DNA of 64,000 nucleotides, taken from contig JAEMWC010000624.1 of NCBI GenBank assembly GCA_016490735.1, positions 135,001 through 199,000 on the forward strand, written 5' to 3'. Positions 1 through 34,347 of the stretch are shown piece after piece. The notes below the pieces were generated by a model. It was not told where the DNA came from, did no database searches, and saw only the letters and a program-made list of their open reading frames with translations. A program made the position numbers and the translations under genes. The number at the start of each line of letters is the position of its first letter. Positions within the stretch are counted from its first letter, which is position 1. Source of the DNA: Pachyseris speciosa (lineage: Eukaryota > Cnidaria > Anthozoa > Scleractinia > Pachyseridae).

Positions 1-1987
1 GTTTTGAAATCGCGCTATTGTTAAACGATGCTTCTGATTAATCAATTATTTTTATCTTTATTTTTATCGCTTTTGATCTGGTTTATCACGACGAGTTGTC
101 GCTTGTCCCCGGTTTCGCAAAGCAAAGCAAATGGCTACAAATTTGACTTGCACATTTCTTCATATTTCTTCATTGAAACCGTGAACAATCCGTTCATAGG
201 TTTAAAATCAAGACAACAAAGTAGCGAACGATCCGTTATTGATAAAACTCGCTGATTAGGTGCCTAGGATGGTGACAAAATATCCATAAGAAAATATTTA
301 TTGTCGGTTAAGGGTTTCAAATTTGCAGAGAGAAATTTACTCATACGTTCTCATTAAATTATCCTAAACTTTCGCTTTATTGTGTTCAAAATACAGTCGA
401 CCATGTAGCTAGAACTCCGCATTAAAACACGGGAGGAAAATATCCTCAAGAAAATATTTATTGTCGGGTAATGGTTTCAAACTTGCAGTAAGAAAACTAC
501 CCATATGTTTTCATTCAATTATCCTGAACTATCGCTTTTTTGTGTTAGAAATACAGTCGACCATGCGGCTAGAACTCCGCATTAAAACACGGGAGGAAAC
601 AAGAGCGGTGTAGTCCTCATCGATCACGGCGGAGATCTCGGCGAGAAAGAGAAATTAATTATCACGCAGTTTAGGCAAGCTGCGAACTGTTCGAACGTAA
701 AGCTAGATTGCCTGGTGGGGCATAAAATAACAGTCGATAAAGAGACTTAGCGACAAGTAGGATTAAAAACACTGAAGAGTTGACCAAAGCTGCCGAATCC
801 ATTACACAAACTGACCTTGAGGTAAAACATCAAACATGCGGAAAACAGTTATCCAGACACGTATAATTTTTAACACTCGCCATCAAATCAGTTTCCAAAT
901 CGCAGTAAGTCGGCTCCAACAAGCTCAGCAAATTCTTGAAAGCTCCGAGGTAAAAAGCACCAAACTTGAACCAAGAGTCTCCGTAAATCCTCCGCCTTGA
1001 CCCTCACTTTGTCGATAAAACAACGATGCGAAGTTACCGCTACCGACTATTGCCACATTGACTCTTTTAACTTTAAACGGACAAAAATTTACATACATAC
1101 ATTTTTTTGCGAAATAATACAAGGAAAATGAAGAAGAATAAACAGAAAACATATTTACGGCCATACGTTTGGAGATTTGTTCACGATGCAATAAAACAAG
1201 AACGATAAAACAAGAAATTCGAAGTCTGAGTAAACTCGCGTTACACGAAATTCCAGAATTAACGGTCGCGGCGCGGGATGCATCAAGGGTGATAATGGGC
1301 CTTTAAATGAAAATTAAACCAAATCACGTTTCCCTGCACCTGTTAAACACCGTGAGTCACATTTCCCTTTTCTCCAAAAAGTTTTTAAGCCATACGCATC
1401 AGGATGTCTTTTGAAGATAGAAAGAAAGTTAACTTCAGTGAAGTTCCCTGTTATGATTTTGCACTTCTTTTGTTCTATTTCCTTCAGTTACGACAACAAC
1501 AGATCTATGTAAAGAGCCAATAAAATTCTTTCCATAATTTATAACTTGTCCACAGCGATTACCCATCATTTACAGATCTCCATCACGTTGTCTTTAATCC
1601 TTTTTTTTAAGATATGAAAGGATGAGCACAAAGAGGTCTTCAGTGCTAGTATTTCAGGTTTCTAGTGCCATAGTCTTAGGTGCACCATAAGAAAAGAGAA
1701 TGTTCTACTTCTGAAATCCTGTAACTGAACCATCTCTTTAGAGTTTTCGACATTATTAATTCATTAAATCACAAAAGAAGAGATCGTTAGCTTCATCGAT
1801 TTGCAACGGTCCAATCATGCAAAAATATAATGCAACATATTGTAATAACCTGATGGCAGCATAGCTATTGATGTAACAAAAAAAAAGGACGTTATATAGA
1901 ACTACAAAACTGATCAAAAAGGCTGCAGAGAGAGTGATGCGCAGGATCATTACAACAAATCACATCTGCGCTTTAGTCATGAGTCAG
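1..1987. other. 3' flank of the adhesion GPCR gene, no gene recognised
   Basis: I recognise no gene here. The only clear structure is a 160-bp tandem duplication (277-596). A minus-strand open frame at 925-1191 resembles nothing I know and is probably chance. The adhesion GPCR gene ends at 1988, so part of this stretch should be its 3' UTR and downstream DNA. Confidence 0.5.
277..596. repeat. 160-bp tandem duplication, two copies
   Basis: Two adjacent copies start at 277 and 437, both beginning AAAATATCC and both ending with a segment that contains CTAGAACTCCGCATTAAAAC and GGGAGG. They differ by scattered substitutions and by small length changes in A/T runs, so the duplication is not recent. 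No coding content was seen. Confidence 0.85.
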
Positions 1988-22851
<20,864 letters not shown>

Positions 22852-24739
22852 GCTTCTAAGTTTGCCAGTAGTTAACTCAAAGATGAATCGGGCAGCTTTT
22901 TCGAATATCAAACTACAATGATGGCTTGATGAAGACTCAAGGAGTCTCTTTGACAATTCTAAATGCAATCGACAGTTATACCGTTTATTCCCGATCGATC
23001 CTTAGCATTCCGCAGTCTTGACTGAAATCTTCCTTTATTTAAGACCGAGATAGTTTCCTTCTACGACATGCTAATTAATGCGCAACTCGTAACATTTGAA
23101 AAGCATCATTAAACTTAATAACAGCGACATTTTTCTGTGGCAATTAACTTTCAGGTTGAAATAAGCTATTCAAGTTAACGTCAAATACAAAACCACAAGG
23201 CAAAATGAATTTTGTAATCATTCTACTAATTGTAATTTAGATCAGGCTGCTTATTTTGTTGATGTAACTTTCTTAGTAGCAAAAAAAACAAATAAAATAA
23301 AAATGAAGAGAAGAGAGAGAGAGATAAGAGAAGGTTTAGAAAAGAAAAGAAAAGAAAAGAAACACATTAAAATTTAGTTGAGATTGTTGATTTAAAGTTG
23401 GAAGCTATTAAGAAAGTGTTAAATTCAATGTCAGTAATACGTAGTTAAAGAAAGTTCGATACTGGCATAAAAAATAAACACAAGGTTAGATACTTCGATT
23501 GTTGGTTGAAAAATTACAAATCATGACATTCTTAGCTTAAACCAGCTATTTTGTAATTTTTCCGTAGGAACGTGACATATGTAAAACGAGAATAATCTTC
23601 ACACAGCGCGGTCGAGTCACGTTTTAGTTTAATTCCAAATATTGATAGGAATGACATGCAAAATGGTGTTCCTTGATCAGTCAGTATTTGCATTTCTTTA
23701 TTAAAAAGGAGTCGTTTAATTTGCATAACATTTGGCCGCGAAATAAGGATATTCGTTTAGTCCTGCATAAACTCAGATAATCTAAACATCGACGAAGACC
23801 TTACACAGTGTTGTCCATGTTTAGAAATATTTTAATTATGCAATGCTTTTGATGAATGAGTTTAAAAATCATACGCATTTGTAAAGTTGCTCTTTCCTAA
23901 TCGTGACTTGAATTCACAATTGATCTCTAAGAAATGAGTTTTGAGGTATTAAATTTGGCGCCCCACTAGCTACAAATTAATCCCGGTGCGTGTGGTATAT
24001 TTAGGAGCGAAATAATAAACATTGCCAGCCAAAATGGTGAATTAGGACATGACAGTATAGTAATTTGTGTCGCCAAGATTGAAAATTGTGACAAATTCGC
24101 TTCCACTGACGTGAGCAATTAGCTTCTCTTCGTTTCTCATGCCATTTCATTTGAGCATCAGTGTTTTCTTCGTTGGTTCCCATAATTTTGAGCTCGACCT
24201 CTTTTAATGTTCAGAATCCTCCTTACAATGTTAAATATAATGTTGTTTCAACTCCTTTTTTTTTTTTTTTTTCATTTTTGAGTGTTTCTGTGAAAGTGGC
24301 TCAAACAAAAATTAGATGAGCAGGTATTTTAACAGGTGAAGTGTCCTTTATTTCCATATATTGCGTTGTTTGACTCACGGTTGATTCACAATGAGTTCTT
24401 ACGGATAACAAAACATCTTATTTTAATAACCAACGAACTTGAAAAAGTAACACAATCCTGCAGTCAAGAGTGCGAAAACATATATAGTTTTACGTTTTTT
24501 CGCATAGGAAACGAACATAAATTTTATTTTTACCCCAATGTAGGCATCATGCGTGCGCTATTAACTAAGCAGTTCCCACTGCTATGTGTTTGAATATTTT
24601 ACTTTGCCATTTCAGCTTGGAACACAAAATAAAGTGATTTGTTTGATGGGCATGAGTCAGCTTAGACTCTTAATTTCAGGTTTACAACTCTGGTTGAATA
24701 TCCATAAGATACCAAGAAGCTATAGTTCTTGCAAAATGG

Positions 24740-25540
24740 TTTGCGTTATTGTGCTCACCACATCTCAAGTCACCCTTGGGCCGAGCACTCACTCACCTCC
24801 TGTGTTCAAATCCTCACCTGGTGGACCCTGGCGCATGCTTTTGATCTTACTTTCGATTCTCTGTTGCAGCGTTTTACTGTGATGTACCCTTTCCTTCTGC
24901 TTAGTTTCCACTTCACGTATTTTGAAATCTTCATCAGCCATGGTCTGCAGGTAGAGGTTAGATATTTCTTGAGTTCGTATGGCACCAATGGCTTGTTCCA
25001 AAGTCAACTTGAATCTTTCTTGAATGAGGTTCTTCCATGCCTTTTAGGAATTACCTCGCTATCCCCAACTTTCTTCTCTGGGCTCTTGTATCTAAACTCT
25101 TTCATGAGCAGTTGAAGTTCGGTTATGAACTGGTCGAACGATTCGCCCTCTCGCTTTACTTTGCTCTGGAATTTGTATCACGCAAAGGCCTCTTCAGATT
25201 TCGGCTTCACGTATGCTTCTTCTTGTCTTCGTCGTTGAGTGTTTAGGTGTTGTAGATATCTCGGAATTTATTCCCGGCTCAAATCATCTGGTAGTTACAA
25301 TGCTTTTGTTCTAACGGACCACCGAATGCAAATGCAAAGTGCTGTTTGAACGCACGGTAGTCCTTCACTTAGCCAGTCCAATGTTATGGCGTACGCTTGA
25401 AGCTGACATGCCCTCCATATCGGTTGGCTATGTTGGTGATGATTTTATCCACCATCTTGCAGCGTTAGTTGTATACAAAGGCTATCTTTTAAGTCGTGAA
25501 CTATGTTCTTTCTCCTTGGAACCATGTTGTGCATGGCATG
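24740..25540 (-). pseudogene. Degenerate Ty3/Gypsy-type gag fragment
   Basis: Minus-strand frames read EGESFDQFITELQLLMKEF and then LTLEQAIGAIRTQEIS, the pattern of Gypsy gag proteins (ESFDxFVTxLRxL, LTLxxAIxxCRxxE). Several stops and frame changes interrupt it. A weak zinc-knuckle-like remnant (LRCGEHNN) follows. LTRs were not found. It occupies the place where a duplicated receptor gene would have its TSP1 exons. Confidence 0.5.
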
Positions 25541-25579
25541 TGCTTCCACAAGTTCGAAAATGGCAACAGGGAAGGAGAA

Positions 25580-28500
25580 TATAATATATATATTTAGCCA
25601 AGCCTAAAAGCGGAGCTCCAAAAGCATTCTTTTTCTACTGGCATTTGCATATAGTCTGCTTGTCATATCACCCATCTGACCTCACTCAAGCTACAGACCC
25701 AATGCAGAGAAAATAGTATGGAAAGGTGATCTGAGCCAGTGGCACAGTGGATTTGGACCCCACGTGGATTTGCACCCTCCAGTCCAGATCTGCTTGTGGA
25801 TCAGATTTGGACCCCCTAGTCCAGAACTGCTAGCAGATATGAATCCCCTTTTACGAATTTGGACCCCCACCCCTGCTAAAAACAAGCGTTCTATTGAGTA
25901 AGGTAATAAAATTCCTTTCCAAACTGAGTTTGGAGATGTTAAAAAAGCAAAATAAAAATATTGAGGTAGGTTTTTTTAAAAATAATCTTTAATACCTTGT
26001 CTAAAAAAGAACCTGCAAAGCTAGTTTTCATCTATAAATTTTTAAAACAAAACATTTCTTAACATCTTAGAGCAATACCTAAGGACAGGTCTGTTTCCCC
26101 GTTCAACTGTAGGCAACTTAGTTACATACTTAGCTACTTAGGTATGGCTTAGAGCCACTAGAAATAGGTGGAGAAGCCTGGTAATTGCTCCTTGGAATCA
26201 GTATCACATCAGATATATAGTGATTCAGATCATCACTTCAAAATGAATGCAATTTCAATTATCCACAGCCTCCCATGAGACAGTCAGAAATCGGAAATTG
26301 TGTATCCTCTGGATATATGTATGCCTCACAAAAATTATGAAAGAAAGATACATGGAAATCAATAAAAATATTTAGATGCCATGAATTAAGACGAAGATAT
26401 TTATTTTGATCAATTACTTCTTGACCTTACTATCACAAAAAAAAACTGCTTGCTAACATTAAAGGCCATGTTACACGAGGCAATTTTTCTTGCAACTTGC
26501 AACGCAACGTTTGTTGCGTTGCAAGTTGCAAGAAAAAAATTCACGTGTAACACCCCATTTTGCAACTGCAATAGTTGCGTTGCGAGTTGCAAGAAAAGTA
26601 GAACGACCCTCTACTTTTCGCAACGTTTGCGAGACAAGTTGCTTGCGTGTGACATCCCCTCTGCAACTCGCAACAACAATTTTGTCAGAATGGGCCAATC
26701 AGAACTCATCTTTCGCTCGCGGGAGATTTCAAGATGGCGTCCGCCATCTTGTTTGTTATTGTACGCGTTGCAAGTTGCGAAAAAAGTTGCCAACGTGTAA
26801 CATACCCTCTGCAACTTGAAAGGTTTTTTATTCGTCATCGTTGCGTTGCGAGTTGCAAGAAAAATTGCCTCGTGTAACATGGCCTTAAGCTCATCACTCA
26901 ATGCACCTACAGTGTTTTCAAAAAGAAATCCAGCTGCTCTTCTGGCCAGTTAAGTGCAAGACCAAACAACTTGATAATAATATATTGGGCATTTGGTTGA
27001 TACCACTATCAAGGTGATTCATCAAAGCAAAAGTGCTGGGAATCCGTTAGCCATCTTAACTTGATCTTAACATACTTCATCAAACATCAGAGATTCCATT
27101 AAACATTAATGCCAAATGTCATCCAAACATCCCACAAGATTGGTGTGACCAGCTACTAATAAAATTAATTGAAAGACTGTATGCAGGAGGAGGAAGTCCA
27201 AAGGATGTGTACATTGATGAGAAAGAGCTTACTTTAAGTTTAATTTTAAGTTTTAAGTTTAATAATACTTTGTCATGTGAATGCAACTAAGTTGATACAA
27301 AACAAAAAAGTGCATGACTGGAGAATAATTGGGAGAAACTAAATTCCCATACAAAGAATATTATCTAATATTACACATTCTAAAAACTAAGAGGTGAAAT
27401 TTAAACGTGGCCAAAAGCTAACCTAATCAAATTAAATCAAATACTTGTCTCTTACAAGTCACCCCTGATTTGAGATTGAGACTAAAAATCATGAAGTAAT
27501 CCAAAGCAAACCTAATTAAATTACATACTTGTCACTCACAAGCTACATCTGATTTAAAATTGACACTAATAATGTAATAGATAGGACTTAAAACTGCTTA
27601 AAGAAGGTGCATGCATGATGTTCGATGGAACACTATTCCAGTCTGTTATGTAGCGATTAAAAAAAGAAAAGCTGAAGGCCATATATATATTTAGCCATGC
27701 CAAGCCTAGAATCGGAGCTGCACACTCTCACCGAGCAACTTCGCAAGAGTTTATTTGGGCCAGTTTAATTTGTGTCCAAAACAATTGAGCAGCAGCAGGG
27801 AAAACGAAGAGTTTTCGATAGTAAACGTTTGCTAAAAAGAAAAAAAAAAGACGGACATTCTTGAGTCTAACTACTTTGAGATGAAAGCGTAAAGGGATTC
27901 AAAGCGGATCAAAAAAACAAACAAAAACAAAACAAAAACACTGCAAGCGAACAAAGTACGATGCCGGCGAGTGTTTGCTCGAAGAAGGAGAAGGTGGAGA
28001 AATTAAACAAGACTAGCTAGTAATTAAAATAGCTTGTAATGATAAAGCTAGGAAAATCGGTATTTATTTTGACATAAATGCCCCTAGAAAAAAAAATAAA
28101 GGGTACAAACTCTTCGTTTACAGCAGTCAACAGGAATTTACCGCGGTTCAGAAACAATATAACAACAAACATAAAACTTATTACAAGAAAACAAAGCACA
28201 ATATGAATAATATTTCTTCGAAGATTCTTGGAGAAGGTGCAGAAATTGGACAGGTAACAAAACTATCTTGTATTAAGCTAGAAAATTTCCTTAGCAGATT
28301 TGACATAAATGTCCGTAGAAAAGACAAAAAAGAGGTCCGTACCTGATCGTTTAGAGCAGTCAACAGGAATCACTGAGACAGCAATCACTCGGAATGCGAC
28401 AGAGCTGAATAATAGAGCCATTTCCCACAAAATCTTTCCTTGGCTTACACAAAACACTTAAGTGCTTTGATGGTTTTACTGTTAATTCCCATGTCTTCCG

Positions 28501-29928
28501 AAGAACATTAATGATTCTCAGTGGCAAAACATCATCCAGATAACGAAGAAAGCGCTTGCCAAATCAAACGAGCATTTCTCTCGCAGACCCGTCCACTTTA
28601 AAATTTATCAAAACCAGCCAGCCAGTCAACCCATTTCGCTGTTTTTAACATCCAAACGCTGATTCTTACCGGTTCAAACAAACGACATGTTTAAAGACGG
28701 CGAAACTTAATTGTTGTTTACAGGCTGCTTTCGACGAAGATCTCTTAAAGACTTGACGAAGTGAAGCGCGCTGGGTTTTGACTGTTTTGGCAGCATTTTG
28801 ACAACTTAATGTCAGATTTTGAGAAGTGCACATGCACATGCATTTGATCGGATTTTTTATTTTTACTCGAGCTCGAGTCTCCCCCTTTAATGCTTAATTT
28901 TACGAGGACTCATTGCGATTACGTGTTGATAAGATACGGGCAAAAGTTTCTTAACGCTACTGTGAGGAACCAAGGTCGAAACACAGTCAGCCAAGCCGAG
29001 TAAAAACACTCGTTCGCTTGCAAAGAAAACAACGTAACAAAACAAACAAACAATTCAACTACTTCTTTGCGTCCAAAACGAGTACAGATGATTTTTATTT
29101 ATATCCATTCGAGAGAAAAATACAGGTTTCATTCCTGAACAAAAGTAACAACGATTAAACCAAATGTTAAGCTTCTATTTATTTAATTTACCTCACTGTC
29201 CTGTGTTGTAGAGGTTTCTACCACTTGAAAATGCGTAAGCTTCAGTAAAGTAAAAACAAGCATCCGCAAAAATAGTGAACGGTTTGTCCAAAGAAAGAGC
29301 TTCTTCCACAGAGTTTGAGCTACTCATTCCTCCCATTAATACCGGTGAACTGTTAAGTGACTTTTCTTGGTGAGATGCAAGATGCCGCGGTGAAGTGAAA
29401 GCCCTTGAAGCGTTGAATTATACTGTTTTCAACCGCACAATCTTTGAAGCTTTTCCTGAGAAAAATCTTCCGTCCTTCCTTTCATCACTTGAAAATTCAC
29501 CTTCCGGAGTATCTTTTGACAAGTTCTTGATCTTTATGCTTTTTACGCGAAAGAGAAACTTCGATCGAAGAAGATGAAGTTGTTTTGCTCAAAAAAAGAA
29601 ACCAACTGAATGTGAAATTACCAGCCGCAGAAAGCGCGCGAAAAATTTTAACGGCCTCGATTTGGTTTGGGTGTCCCACACTTGGCTTGAGCCTGCGATC
29701 CAATCGAAAGCAAGTACCTGGTCAGCGGTCAACTTCAAAAAAACAGCTGACCTCGATGAGGTCTTAACTTGAGCCCGCGATATGGTCACGTTACACTGGT
29801 CAGCGGATACCTTGTTTTGACAGGTGTCAATTGGCTATAAGATGGATGTCCAGTATCAAAGATGTACGCTGTAAAGTAGCTGGTCAGCTGGGCCAGGTGG
29901 AGTATGGCCGCCATGTTGGATTATTATG

Positions 29929-29959
<31 letters not shown>

Positions 29960-30021
29960 GACTCCGTCGTCGTCGTCGTCGTCGTGCCTACGCGCCCACG
30001 AGCAATACCGCTAGCCATTTT

Positions 30022-30053
<32 letters not shown>

Positions 30054-30103
30054 AGGTATGGTGCTCCGCTTGAAGGCCCTTCGGGCCGTCGGAGCTCCGC
30101 TAT
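25580..30103 (+). mobile_element. Copy B of a 4.5-kb interspersed repeat, full length
   Basis: Homologous end to end with 42537-47083. It starts with an AT run, TTTAGCCAAGCC and AGCGGAGCTCC, and ends with a hairpin (GGCCCTTCGGGCC) and GGAGCTCCGCT, giving an 11-bp terminal inverted repeat. The paralogous receptor segment near 18150 reads straight through (GGCAACAGG, then CATAATT), marking both edges. Inside, a second TTTAGCC...CGGAGCT start at about 27688 suggests two nested or fused units. I find no conserved open frame. It also holds the 422-bp MITE at 26463-26884. Confidence 0.75.
26463..26884. mobile_element. 422-bp MITE with TTAA target duplication
   Basis: Inverted ends: AGGCCATGTTACACGAGGCA at the left, TGCCTCGTGTAACATGGCC at the right. 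The body is built from variants of TTGCAACTTGCAAC on both strands. It is flanked by TTAA (26459-26462 and 26885-26888). Copy C of the host repeat has a single TTAA at 43395-43398 and no insert. TTAA duplication fits the piggyBac or Kolobok groups; which one is inference. Confidence 0.88.
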
Positions 30104-31919
30104 CATAATTCTGAACTTTGAAAAGAAACCATTATTTCCAGAATCCAGGAGTAAGTGCAATTTTCAATTTAAGTCAGTTTGGATAGCAATTGCTATGCTA
30201 AGGGACAGTGTGCACGTTGTGCTTTCAAATTTCGATACAACAAAATGTTTGAACCTCACGCCCGACATTCGATCGATTTATGACCAGCTCACATGAGAAA
30301 TTAACTGCACCTCGAAACCTAGCTTTTCAATTGCTTTAAAAGCCAGAGTTGGAGCTCACTGGTGAATTCCGAATTTTCTCCTTTCCGGAATCATATTGTA
30401 CTTTTTACTTTTCCATTCCTTTCGAACGAAGCAGAAAAGTATTGTGACCTTTCTCGCTGTTGGAAAATAAGTACGTTTCAGTTGCTGACGCATTTCATTT
30501 GGCTTATCAGAATTTAATTTTAAATCCTTTGTAAGTTATTCCTGTGTTCATGCTCATGTTTTCTGACAAGGCTAAGAGTGAAATAGAAAGTGCCATTACA
30601 GCAAACAAGTTCCTTACCGTTATTGTTGTTGTTTGATGATCACCATTGCATCAGTTTCTAATTATTCGGACGGTTTTGTTCGGTTGCAATCTCAGCTTTG
30701 TATGCCGCCAATTATTCTATGGTGCATAAGCTATTCTCTTCTAAGGTGATACCTCACAACTGCATGGCGCATCCTTACTGCCCCTAATTTATTGCGTCAA
30801 TTGGCGCGCGCTCGTGTAGGTGCACATGAAAAACATGGCTGATTTGCCTTGACATTGAGTTCTGTCAGTTGGAAAATGGTTACAGCTCACTGGACTAACC
30901 ACCTTGGGCATCCCATATGTCTTCCAGTCATTTTAATCAACTTATCATAGCCTTTACGTTAGAAAAGACGGATGTGATTTTTTTTTAATTCAAAAATGAA
31001 TAAATAAGTAAAAAAATAGATACACTGTGATCCTCAGTTTTCTATTTTTTATAAATGATTTAGTTTTCTATCTAAATTAAAGTTGACTTTAGTTTAATGC
31101 AAGTTCTCGTGACGCTGAAATCACATGGATTTTACAGTAACTTAGAAAGCGGCCATTTAATAAGTATTAAATAACGCCAACTTAAATGGGCCATTTTAAT
31201 GCCTCACTGCTCCTTAATGAGTATCCCCCGGGTAGTCCCTTTTTTTGTTTCAAGATTGACGTTTCTCATATGATAAGTATTCAGCGGACAAAGCTTGAAT
31301 AAAAATCTATTGTCATTTTAATTTCAGATGAATTACCTTAAGTCTGCAGGTCTCTACAAGCATTCTTTTAAGTGACAATTTGTCTTTGAAAATATGTTTG
31401 CTTGTGTACAAAGCAGGACAAATACCATGACATGTTGGAAACTTATTTCCATGTGTCACTTACTCTGTACATTGGAGCCTTGTATGACATATATGGTATG
31501 CGCCAGCATTAATAAACAGAACAAAGTAAAATGATCGTTTATATTATAAAATTATATTCTATATTTTGTATATAAAAGGGCGGGCATATATTAAATATAT
31601 TATTATAAAATTATAGTTGATTTTATTAACATAAATGCTCACATGCCAGCAGTTTATTTCAGAAACGTAACTAAAATTTTCATTTATTTGTAATTAAAAG
31701 AAAGTTCTTCCAATTTATGGAATCAACCAAGTATGAATTAGCTTCATTTGTATTTGTAGAAAAAACATTGCTCCTGTTGAACAGGCCCGGCTGTATATCT
31801 GAGATTACAACATTTGCTAATTTAGTAGCAAGCCTGCTCCATATCTTAATGCTATATTTTTAATTGTGAGCAGTTACTTTTACCGGTTCCAGTTCTAATA
31901 AGAATAGCAACGACAATGA

Positions 31920-31992
31920 AAATGATAATGACAGTGATAATGACAGTGACAGTGACAGTGACAGTGACAGTGACAGTGACAGTGACAGTGAC
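31920..31992. repeat. (CAGTGA)n microsatellite
   Basis: About ten units of ACAGTG/GTGACA type, ending at ACGATAGC. It is in a place comparable to the GGCAAT array of duplication copy 1. Confidence 0.9.
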
Positions 31993-32676
31993 GATAGCAA
32001 TAGACATAGAGGTTGAGGCCAATAGAAAATCTATATCGTTTTCGTTCGATATATAAGAAAGTGGATGCTGCGGCTCTGTTATGCTATCGAATTTCGTGAC
32101 ATCGCTCCATAACCGCATAGAAATGGAGTACCGTGTAGTTGTTCTTTTTAAAGCTTAAATAAGGTGGCTTATCGAATGATTAATAAGCAACCACAGCAAC
32201 CTTTATTTGAAACGTTACCTACACTTTAAGATTTCAGAAGCGAAAATTAAAATTGTCAAGGGCAGCACGAAATGAAAATTTCGCAAGTTTAGGCTAGAAG
32301 GGAAGGTTTAAAGAAAGAGTCCATAAAAACTTGAAAATTACAATTCTGTTAGCTAGCTAATCTGACTGTAGTTGCTCGATTCTGCACTAATAGTGCCACA
32401 AGTCAGAGGCAATTTTAAAAGCTGTATCTTTTATAAGCGTGAAATGGAATCATAATGCTATATTTTTAAGCGATAGGCTCAGCCAAAGAAAAATATTGTG
32501 ACATTAATCGATAGATATTGGGTCCTACCGGGCTAAATAAGGTCGAATGGCTTAAGACAGTAACGAGCGACTTAGTGAAACCGGTAACTCGACAATAAAA
32601 TGCGAGAACAGATTGATAACTCGACCGGATGGAAAAGTGAAGCAGTGAAATGATAGGGGATTACATTATCACTCAC

Positions 32677-32746
32677 CAACAGTGAATATTCCAAATAACA
32701 GCAGGAACTTGATCCTCGGCAACTGATTCTGGAAGATAAACTTCAT
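32677..32746 (-). CDS. Duplicate first coding exon (signal peptide) of the receptor gene; alternative promoter or relic
   Basis: 70 nt from ATG to a GTGAGT donor, exactly the length and exit phase (1) of the exon at 22851-22782. The peptide MKFIFQNQLPRIKFLLLFG is a signal peptide paralogous to MKIICPKRLPPINFLLLLA. No TSP1, GAIN or 7TM exons lie between it and the first copy. It is therefore either an upstream alternative first exon that splices into the intact TSP1 exons, or a stranded duplicate. The ATG, reading frame and donor are intact, which favours use. Confidence 0.6.
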
Positions 32747-34313
32747 GCTTCTAAGTTTGTCGGATTTAGTTCGCTGCGATGCCTAACTCAAAGTTGAATG
32801 TAGCAGCTGTTTCGAACCATCAAAGCACAAAGGTGGCTTGACGGAGACTCGAGGAGTCTCTTTGAAAATGTTAAATGAAATCGTCAGTTATACCAGTGTT
32901 TACCGATTCTTCACATCCCACAGCCTCGAAATCGTCCGTCTTTTTCAAAGGCTGTGATGCTTCCCTTGTTTGACAGGTTAATTAAAGCACATGAAGGAGT
33001 CTCTTTGACAATTCTAAATGCAACCGATAGTTATGCCATTGATCCCGATCGATCCCTAGCTACACCCGCAGTCTCGACTGAAATCTTGTCTTTTTTTTTA
33101 AGACTGAGATAGTTCCATCTACAACATGCTAATTAATGCACATATCGTAAACGTTTGAAAGCATATTGAACTAAAAATAGTGACAGTTATCTGTGCAATT
33201 AACTCACAGATTGACACAGCTTATCCAGGCTAAACGCCAAACGGAGAACAACAAGAGAAAGTGAAGATTTTAAATTAATTCATCTAATTATAATTTATAC
33301 CAGTCCGGGTATGTTTTGCTGGAACTTTCTTGAAAAAAAAAAAAAAAATACAAGAGAGGTTTAGAAAAAATGAAAGACATTGAACTTTATTTGAGCTTGT
33401 TTATTTAAAGTTGGAAGCTTTAAAGAAAGTATTTAATTCATAGTCAGCCATACGTACTTAAAGGCAGTTTGAAAATATATACTGTTATAATGATAGGTTA
33501 TGTCACACTATTGTCAGTTTAAAATTGAAAAAAAATTAATGAGACTGTGAAACCACTAAACTCTTTTCGAGGAAAACGAGAATTCCCTTCACACGCACAT
33601 TGCTTCACCGTTTGAGTTCCCAACATTGATGGGAATGTCATGTGAAATAATGCCTCCTTCTAATTTTCTGAACTGTTATATTTGCATTTCTTTATTGAAA
33701 AGAGAAGTCTTTTGCATAACATCTGGCCTGCAAGGAGGATATTCAGTTAATTTAATATACCATAAACTCAGATCACCTAAACATCAACGAGGAGCTTACA
33801 AAGTTTTCAAATTTTCTGAGAGTTTTAGTAAAAAAATAAAATAAAATAAAAAAATATAAAAAAAAAGGTCTTCCCTGAGAGTGACTTGAATTCGCAATTG
33901 GTTTTGATTAATTAAATATGACGCCCCACTACCTACAACTGAATTTTGATGGGCAGCTTATGTTATATTACATCAGTTTCTCCGTCTTCGTGCGCTCTCG
34001 CAATTTCATAAATAAACGTGTTTTAATATTTAGAATCCCTATATATTACAGTGTTAAATATTGTTGTTTTAATTCATCTTTTATTTTTAGTGTTTCTGTG
34101 AAAGCGGCTAAAACAAAAAATGCCAGCAGGTCTTATAGCAGGTTGAGATGTCATTTAAGGCCATCATGTATATTTGCGCTCTTTGAATCACTCTGGATCA
34201 TAATCAGTTCCCGCGGAAAAAATAGTATTTATTTGCTTAGTGCACAAAAAAAAAAGTTTGTTACTGCATGCTCAAAAAACCTCAAAACGGTAAAACAACC
34301 TAGTCACGAATGC

Positions 34314-34314
34314 G

Positions 34315-34346
<32 letters not shown>
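34314..34346. repeat. (AAT)n microsatellite
   Basis: About 11 ATA/AAT units upstream of the duplicate first exon. Confidence 0.9.

Positions 34347-34347
<1 letters not shown>

Noticed and set aside
925..1191. Minus-strand 88-codon open frame downstream of the receptor
   Set aside because: No recognisable domain, and it begins in AT-rich DNA without splice or promoter context.
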